From CAJXVY01 sp031580995 (lineage in GTDB: Bacteria; Actinomycetota; Actinomycetes; Actinomycetales; Microbacteriaceae): a stretch of DNA of 15,767 nucleotides. The notes beneath the pieces were generated by a model. That model saw only the letters and a list, made by a program, of their open reading frames with translations. It had not been told where the DNA came from and did not search any database. Position numbers and translations under genes: made by a program. Location of the stretch: assembly GCA_031580995.1 (NCBI GenBank), contig JAVLCC010000019.1, positions 1 through 15,767 of the forward strand, in the 5' to 3' direction. Of the stretch, positions 1 through 7,445 are shown one piece after another; within the stretch, counting starts at the first letter, position 1, and every line of letters begins with the position of its first letter.

Positions 1-2
1 AG

Positions 3-76
3 TCGGGCTGGCGGGATTTGAACCCACGGCCCCTTGTCCCCCAGACAAGTGCGCTACCAAGCTGCGCCACAGCCCG
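3..76 (-). tRNA. tRNA-Pro, anticodon GGG
   Basis: The minus strand folds into a complete 74-nt cloverleaf. The seven-base acceptor strands lie at 70-76 and 4-10, with A as discriminator base at 3. The anticodon stem is CTTGT/ACAAG with loop CTGGGGG, giving anticodon GGG at 40-42 and hence proline (CCC/CCU codons). The T-arm carries GGTTCAAATCC. No 3' CCA is encoded, because the bases after the discriminator are CT, so CCA must be added by nucleotidyltransferase. It lies 65 bases downstream of the dehydrogenase gene in the same direction and could be read from its own promoter or as the tail of the long cluster. Confidence 0.97.
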
Positions 77-86
77 AACGACCTAA

Positions 87-115
87 AGTCTAGTCTCTCG
101 TGACCACAACATCAG
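87..115 (-). promoter_or_regulatory. Candidate promoter for tRNA-Pro
   Basis: On the minus strand TAGACT at 92-87 fits the actinobacterial -10 pattern TAnnnT. It lies 10 bases before the tRNA 5' end at 76, which leaves room for a start site near 80. A poor -35 (CTGATG, 115-110) sits 17 bases upstream. A perfect TTGACA at 129-124 is too far away (31 bases) to partner this -10. Assignment rests on position and the -10 match only. Confidence 0.3.
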
Positions 116-141
116 CCTACGAGTGTCAAATTCGTCGAGGC
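115..141 (-). terminator. Possible hairpin terminator after the dehydrogenase gene
   Basis: Just after the TAG stop of the dehydrogenase gene (142-144), the minus strand can form an eight-base-pair hairpin. GCCT (141-138) pairs with AGGC (118-115), and ACGA (135-132) pairs with TCGT (122-119), with a two-base bulge and a nine-base loop. There is no U tract, so it is not a canonical Rho-independent terminator. U-poor terminators are described in actinobacteria. It may end the long gene cluster or simply be a weak stem in the spacer. Confidence 0.3.
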
Positions 142-1074
142 CTAATTCAAACTCTCCACTGATGCCCTAACGGCATTGGCGGATGCTGTGAAACTTGCTA
201 TTTCGTCTTCTGTCATTGATACATCCAAGGCTTTCGCCGCACCAGTTGAATTAACTACTGTCGGCACGCTAATAGCCACATCAGAAACGCCTTTGTAATT
301 TTTTAGCACAGAGCTAACCGGCAGGACTTTGTTCTGATCCTGAATGATTGCCTCTGCAATCAGAGCACTGCTTGCACCGATTCCGTAATTTGTTGCCCCC
401 TTGCCAGCAATCACGCTTGCCCCCGCAGTTTTCACCTCTTCGGCAATGCTCGAAAGCTCATTCTCGGTTACAGGCTTTTCTTTTCCGGCATATTCCAAAA
501 GTGGAACATTGCCAATAAGTGCCTGGCTCCAAAGGGGGAATTGACTGTCTCCGTGTTCGCCCAAGACCATTGCGTTGACACTTTCAACACTCACTCCAAG
601 CCTCAGTGACAAAGTCCAGGCGAGTCTTGAGGTGTCCAAAACGTTTCCAGATGAGAAAACCTGATTGCTGGGAAGACCGTATTTCTGTACTGCCCTGGTT
701 GCTAAAACATCACAAGGATTTGAAACAATGACGATTTTGGCATTTGCAGAATGCTCCAAAATCTCTGGAACCATACCAACAACAATTGACTCGTTTATTG
801 CTAACAGTTCTAGCCTTGTTTGATCGGGTTTTCTTTTAGCCCCTGCGGTAATAATCACAACATCGCTATTTGCGGTGCCAGCAAGAGTCTCTGCTGCCGC
901 GATTCTCATGGAGCCAGAGCTTAGAGCTGCATGCCCGATATCAGCTGCCTCTGCAACCGCGCGCGGATTATCCAAGTCATAGATAACGGTTTCTGTTGCT
1001 GAGGATCTAATCATTGCTGCATAGGCAATTGATGAACCAACGGCACCTGCTCCAATTATTGACAGCTTGCTCAT
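142..1074 (-). CDS. ldh: L-lactate/malate dehydrogenase family protein (LDH-like, Arg at specificity position)
   Basis: This 310-residue cytosolic NAD-dependent 2-hydroxyacid dehydrogenase has the length usual for the LDH/MDH family. A Rossmann glycine motif GAGAVG lies at 8-13, and Asp33 ends the second strand, favouring NAD over NADP. Catalytic residues are all present: Arg87 (LDH Arg109), Asn119, Asp147, Arg150 and the catalytic His174 in GEHGD. The segment around His174 and GATNYG (226-231, Thr at LDH position 246) looks like lactate dehydrogenase. However, the residue aligning with LDH Gln102 is Arg81, the classic malate/oxaloacetate determinant, so the substrate is uncertain. Family is sure, pyruvate versus oxaloacetate is not. 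The ATG directly abuts the cmk-der stop (TAG then ATG) with only a weak AGAAAGAAG ribosome site, suggesting coupled translation at the end of the cluster. Confidence 0.85.
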   Translation of the reverse strand: MSKLSIIGAGAVGSSIAYAAMIRSSATETVIYDLDNPRAVAEAADIGHAALSSGSMRIAAAETLAGTANSDVVIITAGAKRKPDQTRLELLAINESIVVGMVPEILEHSANAKIVIVSNPCDVLATRAVQKYGLPSNQVFSSGNVLDTSRLAWTLSLRLGVSVESVNAMVLGEHGDSQFPLWSQALIGNVPLLEYAGKEKPVTENELSSIAEEVKTAGASVIAGKGATNYGIGASSALIAEAIIQDQNKVLPVSSVLKNYKGVSDVAISVPTVVNSTGAAKALDVSMTEDEIASFTASANAVRASVESLN

Positions 1075-3150
1075 CTAGCGCTTCTTTCTTCTCTCTCTTA
1101 CTCGAACACCTATTTCAACGGGTGAACCCATAAAACCATAGGTTTCTCTGAGTCTTCTGATGATATAACGGCGATAGCCAGCCTCTAAAAATCCAGAGCT
1201 AAACAAAACAAACTTGGGAGGTTTTGTGGCAGCTTGGGTGCCGAACAGGATTCTTGGCTGCTTTCCCCCACGAAGTGGGTGCGGGTTGGCCTGCTGCAAT
1301 TCTTGAATAAAACCATTGAACTTTCCGGTTGAAATTCTTTTCTCCCAGCTTGCGAGAGCAAGCTCCAGAGCTGGAACCAGTTTTTCTAGGTGGCGTCCAG
1401 TGAGTGCTGAGAGGTTCACCCTTGGCGCCCAAGAGACATGAGCTAACTCAGTTTCAATTTCTTTCTCTAGGTAATACCTTCGTTCATCATCGAGGGTGTC
1501 CCATTTATTGAATGCAATTACCAGCGCTCGACCACTGTCTAGGGCAAGCTGGATGATCCTAATATCAGCTTCGCTGATTGCCTCATTGGCATCAATCAAC
1601 ACAACTGCCACCTCGGCTCGCTCCAAAGCAGCGGCAGTTCTCAGTGATGCATAGAAATCAGCACCGAATTGCCTGTGTGTTCTTCTTCGAATTCCAGCGG
1701 TGTCGATAAACCGCCATGCCCTGCCACCAATCTCAACCTGCTCATCAATTGGATCTCTTGTGGTTCCGGCAATGTCACTGACAACTGCACGGTTAATTCC
1801 GGTTGCTTTATTCAGTAATGAGCTTTTGCCAACATTTGGTCTTCCAATCAAAGCAACTCTTCTGGCGGTGGTGTCAATCTCATCAGCAACTTGAGAATTC
1901 TCGGGCAGGTTTCCAACAACCGCGTCCAATAAATCAGCTACTCCCCGACCGTGAAGGGCACTCACTCCATATGGCTCACCCAATCCAAGCGACCAAAGAC
2001 TTGCAACCTCTGGGTCTAATCTTTCGTCATCAACCTTGTTTGCGACCAAATAAACAGGCTTGCCAGCTTTGCGAAGCATTCGCACAACTTGTTCATCACT
2101 TGAGGTGGCGCCAACCATGGCATCCACCACAAACATCACGGCATCACTCAGTTCAACTGCAACTTCAGCCTGACCAGCGATTGAAGCCTCTAGACCTTTG
2201 ACATCGACTTCCCAACCGCCTGTGTCAACGAGGGTGTATTCCTTGTCATTCCATTCAGATCTGTAGCTCACCCGGTCTCTGGTGATGCCGGGTTCGTCTT
2301 TCACAACAGCTTCACGTCGGCCAAGGATCTTATTCACAAGAGCTGATTTGCCAACATTTGGTCTTCCGACAATTGCGACAACCGGTGGTGGTGGTCTAAA
2401 ACCGGTTTGCTCGAGTTCACTATCTAAAAGATTCAGATCCTCTTCGTCTAGATCGAATTCCTCAAGCTGTTGTTTATAAAAATCCTCATCTTCAAAGGCA
2501 TCGTCATCAATTGCATGCTCCACCAGTTCCAACACTCGATCAACCACATGCTCAAAACTCAGTGCTGTGGAATCCACCAACTCGACACCCTTGGCTGGTT
2601 TCATGAAATCAACGGCCTCAGAATCCCGCTGATCCCTTTGTGAAACTGTCGCCGCTAGCTCCTCCGCATCCATTGCTGACTCGCCGGCTCTTCTGGCCAT
2701 ACGAACATTTTCATCTGCGGTAAGCAGAATCCTTAGCTGAGCATCGGGAGCAATCACAGTTGTGACATCTCGCCCCTCAACCACGATTCCGTCTGTTTTG
2801 CAGTTTTTGATTCTCTTTTGAGCATCAGAAACCATCCACTCTCTGACTGCTTGGTTGGTGGAGAAATCACTCACTGATGCACCAACCTCTGCTGAGCGGA
2901 TTTCCTCAGTGACATCCGACTCACCAATGCGGACCCAGTAATTTTCTGGATCTTCGCTTATTTGGTATTCGAAGTTACTGAGCAAACCATCAATTTCTAG
3001 CTCCGGATTTCTCAAGGCAAACAGCGTCAACGCCCTATATCCAGCTCCTGTGTCCAGGTATCCATAACCCAAGCTTGCGGCAACCTCTTTGCTGACGCTT
3101 GATTTACCGCTTCCAGCGGGTCCATCAATTCCAATTACAAACTCACTCAA
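1075..3150 (-). CDS. cmk-der: Fused cytidylate kinase and ribosome-assembly GTPase Der (EngA)
   Basis: This 691-residue bifunctional protein joins two cytosolic enzymes. Residues 1-212 are CMP/dCMP kinase: P-loop GPAGSGKS at 10-17, the EGRDV segment at 125-129 and RRAGES at 153-158. After an acidic linker (about 214-248) comes Der, the double-GTPase for 50S assembly. Its G domain 1 has GRPNVGKS 262-269, DTGG 309-312 and NKVD 371-374. Its G domain 2 has GRPNVGKS 436-443, DTAG 483-486 and NKWD 548-551. A KH-like domain and a basic tail (from about 602) complete it. No motif is missing. NCBI-style annotation knows this fusion in Microbacteriaceae and relatives; separate neighbouring cmk and der genes are the usual state. 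The start is TTG at 3150, supported by GGAGG five bases upstream; it overlaps the tyrA stop as TTGA. Confidence 0.96.
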   Translation of the reverse strand: MSEFVIGIDGPAGSGKSSVSKEVAASLGYGYLDTGAGYRALTLFALRNPELEIDGLLSNFEYQISEDPENYWVRIGESDVTEEIRSAEVGASVSDFSTNQAVREWMVSDAQKRIKNCKTDGIVVEGRDVTTVIAPDAQLRILLTADENVRMARRAGESAMDAEELAATVSQRDQRDSEAVDFMKPAKGVELVDSTALSFEHVVDRVLELVEHAIDDDAFEDEDFYKQQLEEFDLDEEDLNLLDSELEQTGFRPPPPVVAIVGRPNVGKSALVNKILGRREAVVKDEPGITRDRVSYRSEWNDKEYTLVDTGGWEVDVKGLEASIAGQAEVAVELSDAVMFVVDAMVGATSSDEQVVRMLRKAGKPVYLVANKVDDERLDPEVASLWSLGLGEPYGVSALHGRGVADLLDAVVGNLPENSQVADEIDTTARRVALIGRPNVGKSSLLNKATGINRAVVSDIAGTTRDPIDEQVEIGGRAWRFIDTAGIRRRTHRQFGADFYASLRTAAALERAEVAVVLIDANEAISEADIRIIQLALDSGRALVIAFNKWDTLDDERRYYLEKEIETELAHVSWAPRVNLSALTGRHLEKLVPALELALASWEKRISTGKFNGFIQELQQANPHPLRGGKQPRILFGTQAATKPPKFVLFSSGFLEAGYRRYIIRRLRETYGFMGSPVEIGVRVRERRKKR

Positions 3151-4214
3151 GCAAGCCTCCAGCCCAGTTCATTTAGCTCGCTCACGAGCTTCTCAAAGCT
3201 CTCTGGCAAAACATCCAATTCCGCTAACCCTATCTGGGCACCCGGTGAGTGTTCCAGTCTTAGGTCTTCAATGTTTACTCCAATTGAACCAATTTCATTC
3301 AAAAGCCTGGCCAATTCGCCTGGCTTATCATCCACCATCACCACTACCGTTTGGTAACCACGGTTTTTTCCTCCGTGCTTTCCAGGAATTCTTGAAACGC
3401 CGTCATTACCTTCTGTTAGCAATTGATAAACCCCTCGCAAACCTCCCCCAGATGCCAGCGATTCAATCTGCTCGGCTGCATCAGCCAGACGATCTGCCAT
3501 CGAACGCATAAAGGGTGCCAGTTCTTGAGCGTTTTTTGAAATTATCTGCGTCCATAAATCTGGATTGCTAGCGGCAATCCTGGTCATGTCCCTCAAGCCC
3601 TGTCCCCCCAGTTCGAGATCCTTTTGTTGCTGATCTAGTAATTCAGAGGCGAGTATTGAACTAATAAGTTGTGGCAGATGAGAGGTGAGAGCAACTGCCC
3701 TGTCATGCTCTGTGAAGCTAAGCTCCAAAGCACTTGCCCCTAAGATTCTCACAAGTTCACGGATAGTGCCCAGGGATGCAGAATCTGCATTTTCTGAACA
3801 AATAATCCATGGCCTGGCGAAGAATAAATCTGCCTGCGCGGCTATTGCACCGCCTCTTTCACGTCCAGCCATCGGGTGGGAGCCAATATAGCGATTGGTT
3901 TGATTGGAAAGTTTTTTTAGTTCTTCTAAAATCGCACCCTTCACGCTTGCGACATCGGTGACTACTGCCTGTGGGTGCTGTTCTAATTCTTGAGCTATCT
4001 GGATAGCTGTCTTATCTGGAGGAAGACAGACAATAACTAAATCTGGTTCAGTCTCGATTGCTTCACTTCCAGCACCATATTCGACTGCCAGTCTGAGATT
4101 TGTTGAAGAGTTATCCTCAAGCCAAACTGGAATCTGCTCTCTTCTCAGACCAAGACCGATGCTGGTGCCGATTAATCCAGCACCAACTATCTTGACGCCT
4201 GTTAGTTCACTCAC
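3147..4214 (-). CDS. tyrA: Prephenate dehydrogenase with C-terminal ACT domain
   Basis: TyrA oxidatively decarboxylates prephenate to 4-hydroxyphenylpyruvate in tyrosine synthesis. The 355-residue protein begins with a Rossmann motif GAGLIGTSIG (11-20); Glu33-Asp34 after the second strand suggest NAD. GSHPMAG (111-117, His113), SHLPQ (178-182, His179) and the LRDMTRI segment (Arg212) match the conserved substrate-binding and catalytic elements of the family. Residues about 288-355, starting VVVMVDDKPGELARLL, form an ACT domain, which in this family usually mediates feedback by aromatic amino acids. The start is GTG, overlapping the aroH TGA as GTGA, so the enzymes for chorismate to prephenate to hydroxyphenylpyruvate are translated in tandem. 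GGA about nine bases upstream is the only ribosome site. The stop overlaps the cmk-der TTG. Confidence 0.95.
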   Translation of the reverse strand: MSELTGVKIVGAGLIGTSIGLGLRREQIPVWLEDNSSTNLRLAVEYGAGSEAIETEPDLVIVCLPPDKTAIQIAQELEQHPQAVVTDVASVKGAILEELKKLSNQTNRYIGSHPMAGRERGGAIAAQADLFFARPWIICSENADSASLGTIRELVRILGASALELSFTEHDRAVALTSHLPQLISSILASELLDQQQKDLELGGQGLRDMTRIAASNPDLWTQIISKNAQELAPFMRSMADRLADAAEQIESLASGGGLRGVYQLLTEGNDGVSRIPGKHGGKNRGYQTVVVMVDDKPGELARLLNEIGSIGVNIEDLRLEHSPGAQIGLAELDVLPESFEKLVSELNELGWRLA

Positions 4215-4573
4215 TGCGCGAGATCCAACCTCAAAGCCTCGGCTCCACGAAGATAAACATGCTTGATTTCACTGCGAGGAATGTCAGTTTCGCAAGTGAG
4301 CATCAGTCTTATCACCCTGGGCATTGAGCCTTCAACATCCATCTCAATCCCACACATCAACGGAACATCACCAAGCCCCAGCTCTCTTGCTGCCAATGCC
4401 GGAAACTCACTGTGGATGTCTTGGGTGGCTGAAAAATAAATCGAAACCAATTGCGATGCGTGAATGTCGTTATCGTGCATCACCTTGGTTATCAGCTCGG
4501 CAGTTCTTCTTAGCAGGTGATCGCGCTCGTCGCGCTCCAGTTGAGTTGCTCCTCTGATTGCCCTGTATGCCAT
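4211..4573 (-). CDS. aroH: Monofunctional chorismate mutase, AroH type
   Basis: This 120-residue enzyme converts chorismate to prephenate. It belongs to the trimeric AroH class known from Bacillus subtilis, unrelated in fold to AroQ mutases. The N-terminus AIRGATQLERD resembles the Bacillus protein closely. Every active-site residue can be matched: Arg7, Arg63, Cys74, Glu77, Arg89 and Tyr107 (Bacillus Arg7, Arg63, Cys75, Glu78, Arg90, Tyr108). The length is normal for the family. The ATG lies two bases after the pseudouridine synthase stop with AAAGGA six bases upstream, a good ribosome site. It overlaps tyrA by four bases, so its product can pass directly to the next enzyme of tyrosine synthesis, while also serving phenylalanine synthesis. 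Confidence 0.96.
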   Translation of the reverse strand: MAYRAIRGATQLERDERDHLLRRTAELITKVMHDNDIHASQLVSIYFSATQDIHSEFPALAARELGLGDVPLMCGIEMDVEGSMPRVIRLMLTCETDIPRSEIKHVYLRGAEALRLDLAQ

Positions 4574-4575
4574 AA

Positions 4576-5304
4576 CTAATCCTTTGTGCTGGTTGCTCCG
4601 ATCAAGGAGCTAACCTCCAGCTTACCTAGCTCGCGAGCATCGCCAGGGCGCAAAGTTCCAAGTTTTATTGGCCCAAACTGCTGCCTGATTAGGTCCTTTA
4701 CTGGGTGACCGACTTCATCCAGCATTCTTCTGACGATTCGGTTTTTTCCAGAGTGGATAGTTATCTCCACCAAGCTCATTTGATTACCTGAGTCAATAAG
4801 CTTTGCCCTATCGGCACTGATTGCCCCATCGTCCAGTTCAATTCCCTCTAATAGCTTGCTAATCACAGACTGATTAACCGTTCCTTGAACCCGAGCGACA
4901 TAAACCTTCGGAACTTCAAATGAGGGGTGAGTGAGTTGATTGGCTAGCTCTCCATCATTTGTCATCAATAACAACCCGGAGGTGTCGGCATCCAGTCTTC
5001 CAACGTTGAATACCCGCTCGTATTCATTGAAAAAATTACTCAGATCTTGGCGTCCTTCGTCATCCTTCATTGAGGAGATGACACCCAAGGGTTTATTAAA
5101 GGCCAGATAGAGCTTTTCGGTGTCAACCTGAATAGGTCTTCCCTTAACTTCTAATTTGTCCGAACTCGGATCAATTTTGGTCCCAAGCTCGGTGACCAGT
5201 TTTCCATTGACCTTCACCAAGCCTTTCAGGATTAGTTCTTCACTGGCTCTTCTGGAGGCAACTCCTGCGTGAGCCATGGCTTTTTGTAATCGCATTTCAG
5301 TCAT
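4576..5304 (-). CDS. rluB: 23S rRNA pseudouridine synthase, RsuA/RluB family
   Basis: This 242-residue rRNA-modifying enzyme isomerises uridine to pseudouridine. An N-terminal S4 RNA-binding domain (about 4-60, MRLQKAMAHAGVASRR onward) precedes the catalytic domain, whose GRLDADTSGLLL motif (102-113) holds the catalytic Asp105. The later NRIVRRML segment is typical of the RsuA/RluB/RluE/RluF branch. Gram-positive members next to scpB are generally annotated RluB (23S position near 2605), but the exact target is inferred. ATG at 5304 has AGGA seven bases upstream; Met4 is a less likely alternative. The first eight bases overlap the end of scpB (ATGACTGA), so translation is probably coupled. 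Together with TlyA and Der it gives this cluster three ribosome-maturation functions. Confidence 0.93.
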   Translation of the reverse strand: MTEMRLQKAMAHAGVASRRASEELILKGLVKVNGKLVTELGTKIDPSSDKLEVKGRPIQVDTEKLYLAFNKPLGVISSMKDDEGRQDLSNFFNEYERVFNVGRLDADTSGLLLMTNDGELANQLTHPSFEVPKVYVARVQGTVNQSVISKLLEGIELDDGAISADRAKLIDSGNQMSLVEITIHSGKNRIVRRMLDEVGHPVKDLIRQQFGPIKLGTLRPGDARELGKLEVSSLIGATSTKD

Positions 5305-5845
5305 CTAGTGTTCCTGCATCTGGGAGCATCGGGGAAATTTTTGGCAATTCGGATAGTGAATTAATTGCCAATAACTCCATGGTGTATTGGGTGGTTTCAA
5401 ATAATGCGGCACCGGTGTCAGGATCGGTTTCACGGTGTTCAATCAATCCTCTTGAGTGCAAGGTCTTGATTGCACTATCAACACTTACCCCACGTATCTG
5501 AGCTATTTGACCTCTGGATACCGGTTGTTTATAGGCAATGATTGCGAGTGTCTCCAAAGCCGCTTGAGAGAGTTTGCTGGGAGCCTCGGTGGATAGCAGC
5601 TTTTCTAGGCCCCAGTCGTGTTTTTGGTTTACATACACTCGCCAACCACCACCAACTTCACGAATTTCATAACCCCTGCCAACACCTTCGGCATGTTCTG
5701 AAAGCTCTTTGGAGAGATTTTCAATTTCTTTTTGAACCTCAGCAATTGGAGCTTCGACCGCACCGGCTATGGTCACGGTAGCGAGTGGTGTTTCAGCCGC
5801 AATCAAAATCGCTTCGATTGCCGACCTCAGTTGCGGATCACTCAT
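5297..5845 (-). CDS. scpB: Segregation and condensation protein B
   Basis: ScpB is the winged-helix (kite) subunit of the Smc-ScpA-ScpB condensin that compacts and separates chromosomes. The 182-residue product opens SDPQLRSAIEAILIAAETP, the usual N-terminal helix, and contains the diagnostic stretch ALETLAIIAYKQPVSRGQI followed by a second winged helix ending in LLAINSLSELPKI. I start it at ATG 5845, which overlaps the scpA stop by eight bases (ATGAGTGA) and has GGAG six bases upstream. An ATG at 5851 touches that GGAG too closely, and the open frame further upstream to 5896 merely runs through scpA. It overlaps the pseudouridine synthase by eight bases as well. No smc gene is in the window, so its partner is encoded elsewhere. 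Confidence 0.94.
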   Translation of the reverse strand: MSDPQLRSAIEAILIAAETPLATVTIAGAVEAPIAEVQKEIENLSKELSEHAEGVGRGYEIREVGGGWRVYVNQKHDWGLEKLLSTEAPSKLSQAALETLAIIAYKQPVSRGQIAQIRGVSVDSAIKTLHSRGLIEHRETDPDTGAALFETTQYTMELLAINSLSELPKISPMLPDAGTLDD

Positions 5846-6614
5846 ATTCATCTCCGATTTGTTCAGGAATCGAAGGAATCGACAGCAGTTCAACAACCAT
5901 CGATTGACCAGTTTCTTGAGTGATTTTTACAGCACCCTGTCTATAAAGCTCCAACACCGCTAAAAAACTAGCTACTATCACCGGTTTCGGCTGATCGAGA
6001 ATTAGTTCTTGGAAGTTTTTAGAGCCATTTCTGAGACGAAGCGCTATTCGTTCAGCCTGATCTTTGACGCTCACCCTGTCCACATGTAAATGATCAACTG
6101 TTGGATTGGGGTCGACACTCAATAACTGCTCGGCGAGCTTGGCAAGCGAGTGCACATCCGAATTGAAACGAAGTGGGGGCTTAATCTCTTTGTATTTGGT
6201 TTCTAGACCAGCCAGTCTTTGAAATCTTGAGGATTCGCTTGCCAGTCTCTGGCTAAGCCAAGAAGAGGCTTCTTTGAAAGCCTTATATTGCAATAGCTTC
6301 GCAAACAGCAGATCTCTGGCCTCCAAGGCCTGCACATCTTCAGCATCAACCAGCTCACCACTTGGTAATAAACTCGCCAACTTATAATCAATCAGCGTCG
6401 CTGCAACAACTAAAAACTCACTGGCTCTATCCAATCCAATTGATTTTTCAATTCCTCGGACATAAATCAAAAAATCATCGGTGACTTTTGACAGGGCGAT
6501 TTCGGTGACATCCAGCTCGTGCTTGGAAATAAGTTGCAGAAGCAAATCAAATGGTCCCGCGAAATTCTCTAGCTGAAGTTGAAAATCGCTTGAGGATTCA
6601 AGCTGCAAAGCCAC
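5838..6614 (-). CDS. scpA: Segregation and condensation protein A (kleisin)
   Basis: ScpA is the kleisin that bridges Smc heads and binds ScpB. The core begins FQLQLENFAGPFDLLLQLI, the hallmark N-terminal motif of the family, and ends in a winged helix containing FLAVLELYRQGAVKITQ. I place the start at GTG 6614 (258 residues), with AGGGAG ten bases upstream and a 17-base overlap with parA. This keeps about ten residues before the conserved core, as in other ScpA proteins. An ATG at 6674 would add 20 residues read out of frame from the parA coding region and is unlikely; a TTG at 6608 is another possibility. The last eight bases overlap scpB. Identity is secure, the start is moderately so. Confidence 0.9.
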   Translation of the reverse strand: MALQLESSSDFQLQLENFAGPFDLLLQLISKHELDVTEIALSKVTDDFLIYVRGIEKSIGLDRASEFLVVAATLIDYKLASLLPSGELVDAEDVQALEARDLLFAKLLQYKAFKEASSWLSQRLASESSRFQRLAGLETKYKEIKPPLRFNSDVHSLAKLAEQLLSVDPNPTVDHLHVDRVSVKDQAERIALRLRNGSKNFQELILDQPKPVIVASFLAVLELYRQGAVKITQETGQSMVVELLSIPSIPEQIGDEYE

Positions 6615-7425
6615 GTGCCACCATCTCCCTGGCAACTCTGCGATAACTCTCTGCAGCGGTTGAACTGGGGGCATAGGAGGTTATCGGCTTTTTGGCAACC
6701 GTCGCGTCTGGAAATTTAACCGTTCTTGCAATTGCAGTATCAAAGACCTGTCCACTGAAAGCTTCTTGAAGTCTCTCCAAAACCTCTTTTGAATGCAGGG
6801 TTCTGGGGTCATACATAGTGGGCAGAATTCCATCTGTTTGCAAAGCGGGGTTCAGTCTTGAGCGCACCTTATCGATTGTTTGTATTAGAAGTGCAACTCC
6901 CCGCAGGGCAAAATACTCAGTGGCCATTGGAATCATCACCCCGTGGGCTGCGACCAGTGCGTTCACGGTCAGTAATCCAAGAGATGGTTGGCAGTCGATA
7001 AACACCAAATCATAATCATCCAAAACTGGCTTTATTATGTTCGCCAAAATGCTCTCTCGGCTCATCTCCCCCACTAAATGAACCTCGGCGGCACTTAGGT
7101 CAATGTTTGCTGGCACCACGTCTAGGTTTGGGTTATCGGTATTTTGAATGGCATCTTGAATCTTTAGATTGCTATCCATCATCAAGTCATAAATGGTGGT
7201 CGCATCGTTGGCATTGGCTCCAGTTGCCGCACTGAGTGCCCCCTGCGGATCAAAATCAATCAACAATACTTTTCGTCCGTAGTCAGCTAGTGCGGCAGCG
7301 ACATTTATGGTCGTGGTTGTCTTACCAACTCCACCTTTTTGATTGCACATTGCAACCACCCGAGCGGGGCCGTGAGTTGATAATTCCTCCGGAACCGGAA
7401 ACTGTTGAGAAGAAATATTTACCAA
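6598..7425 (-). CDS. parA: ParA/Soj-like partitioning ATPase without a ParB neighbour
   Basis: This 275-residue deviant Walker ATPase of the ParA/MinD class has KGGVGKTT at 30-37 (including the signature first lysine), LLIDFDPQG at 54-62 and a VFIDCQPSLG segment near 145. These proteins dimerise on DNA with ATP and position cargo. No parB or parS site is visible here. In actinobacteria this position (xerD, parA-like, scpA, scpB) is conserved; from memory the M. tuberculosis counterpart is Rv1708, distinct from the origin-proximal parAB pair. It may assist condensin or chromosome positioning, but that is inference. The start is TTG at 7425, chosen because GGAGG lies exactly five bases upstream. 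The gene follows xerD by 20 bases and overlaps scpA. Confidence 0.92.
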   Translation of the reverse strand: MVNISSQQFPVPEELSTHGPARVVAMCNQKGGVGKTTTTINVAAALADYGRKVLLIDFDPQGALSAATGANANDATTIYDLMMDSNLKIQDAIQNTDNPNLDVVPANIDLSAAEVHLVGEMSRESILANIIKPVLDDYDLVFIDCQPSLGLLTVNALVAAHGVMIPMATEYFALRGVALLIQTIDKVRSRLNPALQTDGILPTMYDPRTLHSKEVLERLQEAFSGQVFDTAIARTVKFPDATVAKKPITSYAPSSTAAESYRRVAREMVARGFAA

Positions 7426-7445
7426 TCGAACCTCCAGTGCATAGC

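Noticed and set aside
124..129. A perfect TTGACA on the minus strand upstream of tRNA-Pro
   Set aside because: At 16-18 bases downstream there is only GTGGTC, TGGTCA or GGTCAC, none resembling a -10, and the bases also fall in the loop of a possible terminator hairpin, so I do not call it a -35.
1803..2201. A 132-codon open frame on the plus strand
   Set aside because: It lies wholly antisense to the Der GTPase domains, shows no recognisable motif and is rich in residues typical of antisense reading. Der motifs on the other strand explain the sequence.
3089..3511. A 140-codon open frame on the plus strand
   Set aside because: It spans the antisense of the tyrA 3' half and the start of cmk-der, has no recognised domain and no ribosome site; both minus-strand genes are intact.
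5846..5896. An N-terminal extension of scpB to 5896
   Set aside because: It overlaps the scpA end out of frame and yields a basic, Cys/Phe-rich leader foreign to ScpB; ATG 5845 has GGAG at good spacing.
6615..6674. An N-terminal extension of scpA to ATG 6674
   Set aside because: The added residues lie out of frame within the parA 3' coding region and have no counterpart in ScpA proteins; GTG 6614 with AGGGAG upstream fits better.
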